Source: Achromobacter mucicolens (GTDB taxonomy: Bacteria > Pseudomonadota > Gammaproteobacteria > Burkholderiales > Burkholderiaceae_B). From it: 64,000 bases of DNA. Numbering within the stretch: position 1 is the first letter of the stretch; every line of letters begins with the position of its first letter. The notes beneath the pieces were generated by a model that did not search any database, was not told the DNA's origin, and worked only from the letters and a program-made list of their open reading frames with translations. Positions 36,496-44,845 of this stretch are shown in pieces. Location: the NCBI RefSeq assembly GCF_902859725.1, contig NZ_CADIJP010000004.1:186001-250000 (forward strand), given 5' to 3'. The position numbers and the translations under genes were made by a program.

Positions 36496-38790
36496 TCAAC
36501 CCTGAACAATGTCGAGCTTGGCGATGCCGAGCGCCAAGGTTTTGGCGCCGACATCGCGGAAGTGGATTTCCGCCTGGGCGTCCTGTCCCGCGCCGCTCAG
36601 GCCGATGATCGTGCCGTCGCCGAAACGCGCGTGACGCACACCCTGTCCCACACGATACTGCTTGTCGCCCACCGTGACGCCGGTAGCGACACCGCGGGGT
36701 TGACGCGGCGCAATGGTGTTGGTCGGCTTGCGGCCAAAGGCATCGCCGCGGTTGCCGCCGCCCCACCCCGCACCCGTCGCGCTGACCGGGGCCAGCCCGG
36801 CCTTGGGGGTCAGCCACTTCAGGTGCTGCTCGGGAATTTCGTCCAGGAAGCGCGAGCGCATGGCGTATCGCGTCTGGCCATGCAGCATCCGGCTTTGCGC
36901 CAGGCTGATGTACAGGCGCTGCCGTGCGCGCGTGATCGCCACGTACATGAGGCGGCGCTCTTCTTCCAGGCCGGCCGGCTCGAGAATGCTGTTCTCGTGC
37001 GGGAACAGCCCTTCCTCCAAGCCGGTAATGAACACGGCGTCGAATTCCAGGCCCTTGGCGGCATGCACCGTCATGAGCTGGACGGCATCCTGGCCTTGCT
37101 GGGCCTGGTTGTCGCCGGCCTCGAGCGCCGCATGCGACAGGAACGCGGCCAGGGGCGTCAGGTTGTCGCCTGCAACTGCAGGCGCGTCCACGACACCCGG
37201 CATGAGCGTGGAGGACGTGTCACCGTCGGGAACCTGGCCGGCGGGCATGCCGTCGTAGTTTTCCTCGGACGCAAACACCGCCGCGGCCGTGATGAGTTCG
37301 TTCAGGTTTTCCAGCCGTTCGGCGCCTTCGCGCTCGGCCTTGTAATGGGCGTTCAGGCCGCTGGCTTCGAGCATGTGCTCGACCATTTCGGGCAGCGGCA
37401 GCTCGCGGGTTTCTTCGATCAGCCGATGAATCAGCTGCGCGAACTGGGCGAGGTTGGATCCGCCCTTGCCCGCAACCCGCGCCACCGCGCCATACAGGCT
37501 GGTGTCGTGCTCGCGCGCGGCATCGGCCAGTCGTTCGAGCGTGCGTGCCCCGATCCCGCGCGTCGGGAAATTGACCACCCGCATCCACGACGTATCGTCG
37601 TGCGGGTTGGCCATCAGGCGCAGGTAGGCCAGCGCGTGCTTGATTTCCTGGCGCTCAAAAAAGCGCAGGCCGCCATACACCTTGTACGGGATGCCGGCCG
37701 AGAAAATGGCGTGCTCGATGACGCGCGACTGCGCGTTGCTGCGATACAGCACGGCGATTTCCCGGCGGTCGCTGCCTTCATGGATAAGGGAACGGATCTC
37801 GTCCACGATCCACTGCGCTTCCATGCCATCGGACGGCTGCTCGATGACGCGCACCGGTTCGCCCTCGCCCTGGTCGGTCCAGAGATTCTTGCCCAGGCGT
37901 CCCGAGTTGTGGCCGATGAGCGCGTTGGCCGAATCCAGGATATGACCGTACGAGCGGTAGTTCTGCTCCAGGCGGATCACGGTGCCATGCGCATAGTCGC
38001 GCTCGAAGTCAGCCATGTTGCCGACGTTGGCGCCGCGGAAGGCGTAGATGGACTGGTCGTCGTCGCCCACGGCGAAGATGGCCGCGCCACCGCCCGCCAG
38101 CAAACGAAGCCACTTGTACTGCAGCGTGTTGGTGTCCTGGAACTCGTCGACGAGGATGTGGCGGAACCGGCGCTGGTAGTGCTCGCGCACGGGCGCGTTG
38201 CGCGACAGCAGCTCATAGGCGCGCAGCAGCAGCTCGGCAAAGTCGACCACGCCTTCGCGTTGGCACTGCGCTTCGTAGAGCTGGTAGATCTCGATCAGGC
38301 GGCGGCGGTGCGCGTCGTATGCTTCGACGTCGGCGGGGCGCAGGCCCTCTTCCTTGGCGCCGTTGATGAAGCGCTGCACATCGCGGGGCGGGTACTTTTC
38401 GTCGTCCACGCCGTTGGCCTTCATGAGGCGCTTGATGGCCGCAAGCTGGTCCGTGACGTCCAGGATCTGAAAGCTCTGCGGCAGACCTGCGTCGCGGTGA
38501 TGCGCGCGCAGCATGCGGTTGCAGAGGCCGTGGAACGTGCCGATCCAGAGGCCGCGCGTATCGATCGGCAGGATGGCCGACATGCGCGCCAGCATCTCGC
38601 GGGCTGCCTTGTTGGTGAACGTGACCGCCAGAAGCCCAAAAGGCGAAGCCTGGCCGGTTTGAATCAGCCAGGCCATGCGGGTGGTGAGCACCCGGGTCTT
38701 GCCGCTGCCCGCCCCGGCCAAGACCAGGGCGTGCTGCGGTTCTAACGTTACTGCGGCGCGTTGTTCAGGATTGAGCTTCTCTAGCATCAT
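36496..38790 (-). CDS. uvrD: ATP-dependent DNA helicase UvrD
   Basis: SF1A 3'-5' helicase (764 residues) for excision and mismatch repair. Motif I is AGAGSGKTRVLTTR near residue 25, motif Ia is TFTNKAAREM, motif II is LVDEFQDTNTLQY, motif III is VGDDDQSIYAFRGA, motif V is VQLMTVHAAKGLEFDAVF and motif VI is YVAITRARQRL. A Tudor-like C-terminus follows (DKQYRVGQGVRHARFGDGTI). The first ATG overlaps the desaturase stop (ATGA), so translation is coupled; a second ATG follows at once. Confidence 0.95.
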   Translation of the reverse strand: MMLEKLNPEQRAAVTLEPQHALVLAGAGSGKTRVLTTRMAWLIQTGQASPFGLLAVTFTNKAAREMLARMSAILPIDTRGLWIGTFHGLCNRMLRAHHRDAGLPQSFQILDVTDQLAAIKRLMKANGVDDEKYPPRDVQRFINGAKEEGLRPADVEAYDAHRRRLIEIYQLYEAQCQREGVVDFAELLLRAYELLSRNAPVREHYQRRFRHILVDEFQDTNTLQYKWLRLLAGGGAAIFAVGDDDQSIYAFRGANVGNMADFERDYAHGTVIRLEQNYRSYGHILDSANALIGHNSGRLGKNLWTDQGEGEPVRVIEQPSDGMEAQWIVDEIRSLIHEGSDRREIAVLYRSNAQSRVIEHAIFSAGIPYKVYGGLRFFERQEIKHALAYLRLMANPHDDTSWMRVVNFPTRGIGARTLERLADAAREHDTSLYGAVARVAGKGGSNLAQFAQLIHRLIEETRELPLPEMVEHMLEASGLNAHYKAEREGAERLENLNELITAAAVFASEENYDGMPAGQVPDGDTSSTLMPGVVDAPAVAGDNLTPLAAFLSHAALEAGDNQAQQGQDAVQLMTVHAAKGLEFDAVFITGLEEGLFPHENSILEPAGLEEERRLMYVAITRARQRLYISLAQSRMLHGQTRYAMRSRFLDEIPEQHLKWLTPKAGLAPVSATGAGWGGGNRGDAFGRKPTNTIAPRQPRGVATGVTVGDKQYRVGQGVRHARFGDGTIIGLSGAGQDAQAEIHFRDVGAKTLALGIAKLDIVQG

Positions 38791-39995
38791 GCCGCGTAGC
38801 GGCGCAGATGTTGAGCGAACTGCTCAAGCCCAGCGATGCCGCTTTGCTGGGCGCGCTGGCACCAGGCCTGCAGGTCATGAAGAAGTTGCTCGCTGCTGGC
38901 GCTGGAGCTTTCCCAGATGCGGCCGAGTTCGCGGCGCATCTGCACCAGCGTCGACAGCGACTTGTTCTGGGCAATGGCCTTGTCCACGGCAGCCAGTTGC
39001 TCGGGCTGCAGGATTTCTTCGTTGCGGTGGATGGCACGGCGCACGCTGTGCAGCTTGGTGTAGCCGCATTCGGCGTTGCCTTCCTGGCGCGAGGCCTTCA
39101 GCTTGGCCAGTTCTTCGCGGGCGGCGCTCTTGATCACGTCCGCATAGCGGGCCATGACTTCGTAGCGGTGCGTGATCACGCCTTGCAGCGTGCGCAGGTC
39201 GATGCCAGTGCGGGAGTCGTCCAGCTTGAGCTTGGGCGCAACCTTCTTGATCTTGGCCAGGCCGAAGAACTTCAGGATGTTGATGTAGCACCAGCCGATG
39301 TCGAACTCATACCACTTGGCCGAGAACTTGGCGGACGTGCCGTGGGCATGGTGGTTGTTGTGCAGCTCTTCGCCGCCGATCACGATGCCCCACGGGAACA
39401 CGTTGGTGCTGGTGTCCGGGCTGTTGTAGTTGCGGTAGCCCCAGAAGTGGCCGATGCCGTTGACGACGCCGGCGGCCCAGAAGGGAATCCAGGCCATCTG
39501 GACAGCCCAGACCGTGACGCCGATGGCGCCGAACAGGGCGATGTCGATGGCGAGCATGGTCAGCACGCCCCACAGGCTGTGCTTGCTGTAGACGTTGCGC
39601 TCGAGCCAGTCGTCAGGCGTGCCGTGGCCGAACTTGGCCATGGTTTCCTTGTTGTTCGACTCTTCGCGGTACAGCTCGGCGCCACGGAACAGCACCTTCC
39701 AGATGCCGAACAGCATGGGCGAGTGCGGGTCACCTTCTTTTTCGCATTTGGCGTGATGCTTGCGGTGAATGGCCACCCATTCCTTAGTGACCATGCCGGT
39801 CGTCATCCAGAGCCAGAAGCGGAAGAAGTGCATGACAGCCGGATGAAGATCCAGACCGCGGTGCGCTTGGCTGCGATGGAGAAAAACCGTGACCGCAACA
39901 ATCGTGATGTGCGTCACGACCAAAGTGAAAACGACGATCTGCCACCAAGTCGCTTGGGTCAGGCCGCCGGCAATGAAGGAGAGGATGTAATCCAT
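38787..39995 (-). CDS. Membrane fatty acid / acyl-CoA desaturase with C-terminal extension
   Basis: Di-iron membrane desaturase of 402 residues. The three histidine boxes are present: HRSQAHR near residue 40, HRKHHAKC near 77 and HNNHHAHG near 213. Membrane helices lie near residues 15-38, 50-72, 140-160 and 165-185. After about residue 265 there is a long soluble extension rich in helices (YEVMARYADVIKSAAREEL ... WCQRAQQSGIAGLEQFAQHLRRY), whose end resembles the C-terminus of ISL3-type transposases. This extension is known to me only by appearance. It heads an operon with uvrD and chorismate mutase. Confidence 0.88.
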   Translation of the reverse strand: MDYILSFIAGGLTQATWWQIVVFTLVVTHITIVAVTVFLHRSQAHRGLDLHPAVMHFFRFWLWMTTGMVTKEWVAIHRKHHAKCEKEGDPHSPMLFGIWKVLFRGAELYREESNNKETMAKFGHGTPDDWLERNVYSKHSLWGVLTMLAIDIALFGAIGVTVWAVQMAWIPFWAAGVVNGIGHFWGYRNYNSPDTSTNVFPWGIVIGGEELHNNHHAHGTSAKFSAKWYEFDIGWCYINILKFFGLAKIKKVAPKLKLDDSRTGIDLRTLQGVITHRYEVMARYADVIKSAAREELAKLKASRQEGNAECGYTKLHSVRRAIHRNEEILQPEQLAAVDKAIAQNKSLSTLVQMRRELGRIWESSSASSEQLLHDLQAWCQRAQQSGIAGLEQFAQHLRRYAA

Positions 39996-40347
39996 AAAGC
40001 TGTTATGAGCCTCGCATGAGAAGTGGCTGAAAGTTTAGCTTACCTTAGCCGTCTGATGACAATCTAGTTTCAAAATAGTTATTGAGAGAAATCAAGGACT
40101 AAGCCGCGGTTTTGACCAAAAAAGCCGCGCTCGCGGCGCTTTGGGCGCACGCAGAGCCTTCAACGGCGCCATTCCGGTGTCCACGCCCCTCGGCAGGGAG
40201 ATCTGCGACTTTCGCAACGGCACCGGGTTTTGGCTACATTTGGCGATTAAAGTTCCAGTCAGGCAAGCCCGCCGTCTTGAAGACGCCACGATAGCCGGGC
40301 ACACTGCCCGCCGTCCCGCCCCAAATACTGTCTCTTTTGTCCCACTA
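39996..40347. other. 352-base gap between the desaturase and a secreted-protein gene
   Basis: It holds the divergent promoter regions. A possible -35 TTGTCA and -10 near CTAAAC exist on the minus strand around 40030-40065, but spacing is imperfect. GC-rich inverted bases near 40118-40142 (GCCGCG...CGCGGC) do not make a clear terminator. No coding frame is convincing. Confidence 0.45.
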
Positions 40348-40743
40348 ATGTCCCTAAATCGAATGCGTCACCGTTTTTGCATCGTCCTCGCCACGCTTGG
40401 CGTGGGGTTTTCGGCCTCTGCCCAGGCGCAAACCTTGAAGTCCGGGGACGTTGCCGTTCTGGCCTCTTACTATGAGATTCGTGGGTCGGACTGCCTGGCG
40501 TTGCGGGCGCCGCGCGTCGCGATCACCCAGATGCCGACGCTGGGCAAGGCCAGCATCCTGCAGACGCGCGGACAATCCAACGATTCCGGGCGCTGCGCCT
40601 ACAAATCGGTGCCGGTGGCGCAGGTGGTCTACCAGGCCGACCGGCCGGGCTCCGACACCCTGTCCTGGGAAGTGAAGTACCAGAACAAGACAATCGGAAC
40701 CCGCCGCTACAGCGCGACGGTAGGCGTCACGCCGGGTCCTTGA
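40348..40743 (+). CDS. Small exported protein of unknown function
   Basis: Not recognised. A protein of 131 residues with a signal peptide (about residues 1-28, RFCIVLATLGVGFSASAQA followed by QT). The mature part has two cysteines (SDCLALRAP and GRCAYKSVPV) that could form a disulfide, and a beta-rich C-terminus (YQNKTIGTRRYSATVGVTPGP), suggesting a small immunoglobulin-like domain. Start at 40348 or the internal ATG at 40363. Its last 17 bases overlap the end of the methyltransferase gene on the other strand. Confidence 0.72.
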   Translation: MSLNRMRHRFCIVLATLGVGFSASAQAQTLKSGDVAVLASYYEIRGSDCLALRAPRVAITQMPTLGKASILQTRGQSNDSGRCAYKSVPVAQVVYQADRPGSDTLSWEVKYQNKTIGTRRYSATVGVTPGP

Positions 40744-43009
40744 CGCCGGCTTCTTCCTGCAAGGGCGTTTCGGCGCTAGCTTCCTCGGCGGCAACCGGCT
40801 CGGCAAATTCCGCATCCTTGGTGTCTTCCGCGCTTTCCGAAGCTTCAGCGGCACCGGTAGCCGCTGCCTTCTTCTTGCGCTCGAACACGGCGGCAAAGAA
40901 CCCGTCGGTGCCGTGCACGTCCGGTCGCAACTGCACGTAAGGACCTTCCAGCTTCAGGGTCTCGCACCGGGCGCCCAGGATTTCGGCGGCGTCCACGCGT
41001 TCGAAATCCGGGTGGCTGGCGAGGAACCGGTCGGCCTGGACTTCGTTTTCTTCGGCCAGCAGGCTGCACGTGGCGTAGACAAGGCGCCCGCCGGGCGCGA
41101 CGCAGCGCGCCGCGCTGTTCAGGATGCGCTCTTGAAGCTGACCCAGTTCAGCCAGCGCCTCGGGGTGCTGACGCCATTTCAGGTCCGGATTGCGGCGCAG
41201 GGTGCCGATGCCGCTGCAGGGCGCATCGACCAGCACGCGTTGCGCCTTGCCTGCCAGGCGCTTCACGCGCGCATCGTTTTCATTGTCGATCACCACCGGC
41301 ACGACATTCGACAGGCCGCTACGCGCAAAACGCGGCTTGGCGCGCGCCAGCCGGGCCGCCGAGACGTCAAAGGCGTACAGACGGCCGGTCGAACGCATCA
41401 GCGCGCCCAGAAGCAGCGTCTTGCCGCCCGCGCCCGCGCAGAAATCGATGATCATCTCACCGCGCCGGGGAGCGACCAGGAGCGCGAGCAACTGGCTGCC
41501 TTCGTCCTGGACTTCGATGCTGCCGTTCTCGAATTGGGGCCACCGGTTGATGGCGGGCCGCCCTTGCATGCGGATGCCCCACGGCGAAAAAGGCATCGCC
41601 GTCGGCTCATAGCGGCCCGCGCTTTGCTGCAATTCGGCCAGCATGGCGTCGCGCTCGGTCTTGAGCGGGTTCACGCGCAGGTCCAGGCTGGCCTGGCGGT
41701 TCAAGGCCTCGACCAGCGTGTCAGGGCTTTCCATGGCGCTCAGGCGCTCGTCCAGCCAATCGGGAATGCTGCCTCGAACGGCGCGGGGCAAGGTTGCCAC
41801 GTCGATGCGCGACACGCGCTGCAGCCATTCGGCTTCGGCCGCGTCCATGCCCTCTTGCAGGGGCTCTGCGCCCACCGTCGCATTCAGGCCCAGGATGGCC
41901 AGGCGGCGCGAAGCGGGGCCGACGCCGCTTTCCGCGTACTGGCGGTAGCGGCGAAGGTGACGCAGCACGTCATAAACGGCCTCTGCGACTTCGGAGCGGT
42001 CGCGCGCGCCCAGGTTCGGGTGGTGGCGCAGCCAGTGCGACAGCGCAGCGTCGGCCGGATAGGTCCATTGCAGGATCTCGCCCAGCACGCGCTGCACCTG
42101 GTCGATGCGGATGGCTCCGTGCGAGAGGCGCGGGCGGTTGGATTGGGGCTTTTGCGGGGCGTGATCGCCGCCGCGGTGTTCGCCCCGTTGACCGCTGGAG
42201 GCACGGGAATCGAAGGAACGGGAATCCGGGCGGCCTTGCCCTTCGCGGCGGTCCTGGCCATACGAATTGCGGTCACCGCCACGGGCTTCGCCGCGGTCTT
42301 GGCCATACGAACCGCGGTCGCCACCACGGCCCTCGCCGCGCTGTCCGAAGGACGAGCGCGAATCCGGGCGGCCCTGGCCTTCGCGGCGATCCTGGCTGTA
42401 TGAATTGCGGTCGCCGCCGCGGCCTTCGCCACGCGGGCCGCCGAAGGACGAGCGCGAATCCGGGCGGCCCTGGCCTTCGCGGCGATCCTGGCTGTACGAA
42501 TTGCGGTCGCCACCGCGGCCTTCGCCACGCGGCCCGCCGAAGGACGAGCGCGAATCCGGGCGGCCCTGGCCTTCGCGGCGATCCTGGCCGTACGAATTGC
42601 GCTCGCCACCGCGGCCTTCGCCACGCTGACCGCCAAAGGACGAACGCGAATCCGGGCGGCCCTGGCCTTCGCGGCGATCCTGGCCGTACGAATTGCGGTC
42701 ACCGCCTCGGGCTTCGCCACGCGGCCCGCCAAAGGACGAGCGCGAATCGGGGCGGCCCTGGCCTTCGCGGCGATCCTGGCCGGACGAATTGCGCTCGCCA
42801 CCGCGGGCTTCGCCGCGGTCCTGGCCGTAGCCGCCGCGATCGCCACCGCGATCGTCACGGGCGCGGTCGCCGGATTCGGACCGGTCGCGGGGCGCCGGTT
42901 TGCGGGCGTCGCCCTTGGGGCGGGAGAAGAAGGATCTGCCGTCGCGGCCTTCCGTGGCGGCGCCGAAGGAGCCGGCCAGCCGGGAACGCGGGGATTGGGG
43001 TTTGGTCAT
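40727..43009 (-). CDS. RsmB-type RNA m5C methyltransferase with RGG-like repeat N-terminal tail
   Basis: SAM-dependent methyltransferase of 760 residues. Residues 1-290 are a disordered Arg/Gly/Asp-rich region dominated by a 32-residue repeat (RGE-RGG-DRNSYGQDRREGQ...). From about residue 297 an RsmB-like RNA-binding and catalytic region follows; the two motif cysteines are in DAPCSGIGTLRRNP and ATCSLLAEENE, as in NOL1/NOP2/Sun enzymes, and the SAM site is DFCAGAGGKTLLLGAL. An alanine/glutamate-rich tail ends the protein. The likely substrate is 16S rRNA, but it may not be RsmB itself. It follows purN by 55 bases. Confidence 0.88.
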   Translation of the reverse strand: MTKPQSPRSRLAGSFGAATEGRDGRSFFSRPKGDARKPAPRDRSESGDRARDDRGGDRGGYGQDRGEARGGERNSSGQDRREGQGRPDSRSSFGGPRGEARGGDRNSYGQDRREGQGRPDSRSSFGGQRGEGRGGERNSYGQDRREGQGRPDSRSSFGGPRGEGRGGDRNSYSQDRREGQGRPDSRSSFGGPRGEGRGGDRNSYSQDRREGQGRPDSRSSFGQRGEGRGGDRGSYGQDRGEARGGDRNSYGQDRREGQGRPDSRSFDSRASSGQRGEHRGGDHAPQKPQSNRPRLSHGAIRIDQVQRVLGEILQWTYPADAALSHWLRHHPNLGARDRSEVAEAVYDVLRHLRRYRQYAESGVGPASRRLAILGLNATVGAEPLQEGMDAAEAEWLQRVSRIDVATLPRAVRGSIPDWLDERLSAMESPDTLVEALNRQASLDLRVNPLKTERDAMLAELQQSAGRYEPTAMPFSPWGIRMQGRPAINRWPQFENGSIEVQDEGSQLLALLVAPRRGEMIIDFCAGAGGKTLLLGALMRSTGRLYAFDVSAARLARAKPRFARSGLSNVVPVVIDNENDARVKRLAGKAQRVLVDAPCSGIGTLRRNPDLKWRQHPEALAELGQLQERILNSAARCVAPGGRLVYATCSLLAEENEVQADRFLASHPDFERVDAAEILGARCETLKLEGPYVQLRPDVHGTDGFFAAVFERKKKAAATGAAEASESAEDTKDAEFAEPVAAEEASAETPLQEEAGVKDPA
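42188..42817 (-). repeat. In-frame 96-bp tandem repeats encoding the RGG-like tail
   Basis: Five near-identical units, starting at residues 65, 97, 129, 161 and 193 of the methyltransferase, the fifth one residue short, followed by a half unit at 224 and a longer variant unit at 239-274. The unit length is a multiple of three, so gain or loss of copies keeps the frame. Base differences between units are few, which suggests recent expansion or frequent recombination. Confidence 0.9.
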
Positions 43010-43064
43010 GGTGTAGTCCAGTGGGGCGCAGGCGCTCGCGCCCGATAAATGCTTTTCAGGCCGT

Positions 43065-43730
43065 TCAGACGGCCGGCGTCCAGGAAAAAAGGCGCACGGG
43101 GTCGCCCTGGACGGCCACGCGGTGATCGTTTGTCAGGGTAACCCGGCCTTCGGCCAGCCAGCGAACGGCAGCCGGAAAAGCCTGGTGTTCGACGGCCAGC
43201 ACGCGCTCGGCCAGCAACTCCGGGGTGTCGCCGGCCAGAACCGGCACGCAACCCTGGGCAATGATGGGCCCGTGGTCCAGGACCGGGGTGACGAAGTGCA
43301 CGGTGCAGCCATGCACGCGCACGCCCGTCGCCAGGGCCTGGGCGTGCGTATGCAGCCCCGGAAACGCGGGCAGCAGGGACGGATGGATGTTGACCAGGCG
43401 GCCGGCGTAGTGATTCACGAAGCCGGGCGTGAGCACCCGCATGAATCCAGCCAGGATGACGTAGTCGGGCTCGTACCGGTCGATTTCGGCAGCCAGCGCG
43501 GTGTCGAAGGCTTCGCGGCTGGCGTAGTCCTTGTGATACAGGGCGGCCGTGGGGATACCCTGCCCGGCAGCCCATTCGAGGCCGGCGGCGTCGGGACGGC
43601 TGGCGATGACAGCGGCAATTTCCGCTGGCCAGGATTCATCGCGGCAGGCCTGGGCCAGCGCCTGCATGTTGCTGCCCCGTCCCGAGATCAGGATGACGAG
43701 GCGGCGCTTGATAGAAGATATTTCCGGCAA
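43065..43730 (-). CDS. purN: Phosphoribosylglycinamide formyltransferase
   Basis: Transfers the formyl group of 10-formyltetrahydrofolate to GAR in purine synthesis (221 residues). Diagnostic segments are ISGRGSNMQALAQA at the N-terminus, the catalytic NIHPSLLPAFPGLHTH and TVHFVTPVLDHGPIIAQ with catalytic His and Asp. No ATG lies at the family start; TTG at 43730 gives MPEISSIKRRLVILISGRG with a GGA ten bases upstream, so I choose TTG. An upstream ATG at 43889 would add a long arginine-rich stretch and seems wrong. The methyltransferase gene follows. Confidence 0.93.
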   Translation of the reverse strand: MPEISSIKRRLVILISGRGSNMQALAQACRDESWPAEIAAVIASRPDAAGLEWAAGQGIPTAALYHKDYASREAFDTALAAEIDRYEPDYVILAGFMRVLTPGFVNHYAGRLVNIHPSLLPAFPGLHTHAQALATGVRVHGCTVHFVTPVLDHGPIIAQGCVPVLAGDTPELLAERVLAVEHQAFPAAVRWLAEGRVTLTNDHRVAVQGDPVRLFSWTPAV

Positions 43731-43879
43731 GATGAAGAATTCCAAGGGAAATCGGGCGGGTCCGCCCCCGTGATCCGGAATCGGAAAAGGGCCCGCGCGC
43801 GCAGCGCGGAAGCGCCGGCGCGAGAGGACACTGGCGGGATACGAACAAACCCGTAATCCAAAATTGTAAACTCTCGCTC

Positions 43880-44845
43880 GTGAAACCATCGCTGCGTATC
43901 TACCGATCCCTGCCCCCGCCCGACCGGCGCGCCCCTTGCGCGCTGACGATCGGCAATTTCGACGGCGTCCATCGCGGCCATCAGGCCATGCTTGCCCGCG
44001 TCTGCCAGGTGGCCCGCGAACGCGGACTCACGCCGGCTGTGATGACCTTCGAGCCGCACCCGCGGGAGTATTTCGCCACCCTGAACCAGCGTCCGGAGCT
44101 GGCGCCGACCCGCATTTCCGGGCTGCGCGACAAGCTTGCCGCCCTGGCGCGCTACGGCATCACGCAGGTCGTGGTCGAGCGCTTCAATGCCCGGCTGGCC
44201 GAAATGTCGGCCAATGCCTTCATCGAACACCTGCTGGTGCAGGGCTTGCAGACCAAATGGCTGCTGGTGGGCGAGGACTTCCGTTTCGGGCACAAGCGCA
44301 GCGGCGACATCGATCTGCTGCGCGAGGCCGGCATGGTGCATGGTTTCGAGGTCCAGACGCTGGCCGATGTCACGGACCGCCAGGGCCACCGCATTTCCAG
44401 CTCCGAGGTCCGCACCGCGCTGGCGGTGGGCGACCTGGAGCGCGCCCGTCATCTGCTGGGACACCCCTTCCATATCAGCGGCCACGTCATCCACGGCCAG
44501 AAGCTTGGCCGGACCCTGGGCTATCCCACGATGAACCTGCGCGTGGCCGAAAGATGCGCCGCGCGTTCGGGCATCTACGTGGTGCAGGTTCACGGGTTGG
44601 CCGACCGCGCGCTGCCTGCGGTGGCAAGCCTGGGCGTGCGGCCGACGGTCGAGGACCGCGGCAGAGTGCTGCTTGAGTCACACTTGCTCGATGAGACCGT
44701 CAACGCATACGGTAAACTCGTACGCGTCGAATTCCTGCAAAAGCTGCGGGACGAAGAAAAATTTCCTGATCTCCCTTCCCTGACTGCCGCCATCGCCGAA
44801 GACGCGCGAAACGCGCGCGCCTATTTTGCCGTTCATGGACTATAA
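43880..44845 (+). CDS. ribF: Bifunctional riboflavin kinase / FAD synthetase
   Basis: Makes FMN and FAD from riboflavin (321 residues). The N-terminal adenylyltransferase domain shows [15 protein letters not shown] near residue 23 and the SSSEVRTAL-like [15 protein letters not shown] near 170; the C-terminal kinase domain shows [20 protein letters not shown] near 205. The start is GTG at 43880. Its end overlaps the ileS start by 11 bases, in the common ribF-ileS-lspA order. It diverges from purN. Confidence 0.96.
   Translation: MKPSLRIYRSLPPPDRRAPCALTIGNFDGVHRGHQAMLARVCQVARERGLTPAVMTFEPHPREYFATLNQRPELAPTRISGLRDKLAALARYGITQVVVERFNARLAEMSANAFIEHLLVQGLQTKWLLVGEDFRFGHKRSGDIDLLREAGMVHGFEVQTLADVTDRQGHRISSSEVRTALAVGDLERARHLLGHPFHISGHVIHGQKLGRTLGYPTMNLRVAERCAARSGIYVVQVHGLADRALPAVASLGVRPTVEDRGRVLLESHLLDETVNAYGKLVRVEFLQKLRDEEKFPDLPSLTAAIAEDARNARAYFAVHGL

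Noticed and set aside
36493-38745. Long open frame opposite uvrD (about 750 codons)
   Set aside because: Antisense shadow of a certain gene; no ribosome site and no recognisable domain.
38787-39995. Insertion sequence fused to or interrupting the desaturase
   Set aside because: No terminal inverted repeats, target duplication or DDE core are seen; only the C-terminal segment has a transposase-like look.
40118-40142. Terminator in the gap after the desaturase promoter
   Set aside because: The GCCGCG/CGCGGC arms leave a two-base loop and no gene ends here.
42188-42817. CRISPR array
   Set aside because: Units are 96 bp, contiguous and without unique spacers, and encode a protein repeat in frame.
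41794-43125. Repeat-containing arginine/glycine-rich frame on the plus strand opposite the methyltransferase tail
   Set aside because: It results from the 96-bp repeats read in antisense; the minus-strand frame continues into a clear enzyme domain.
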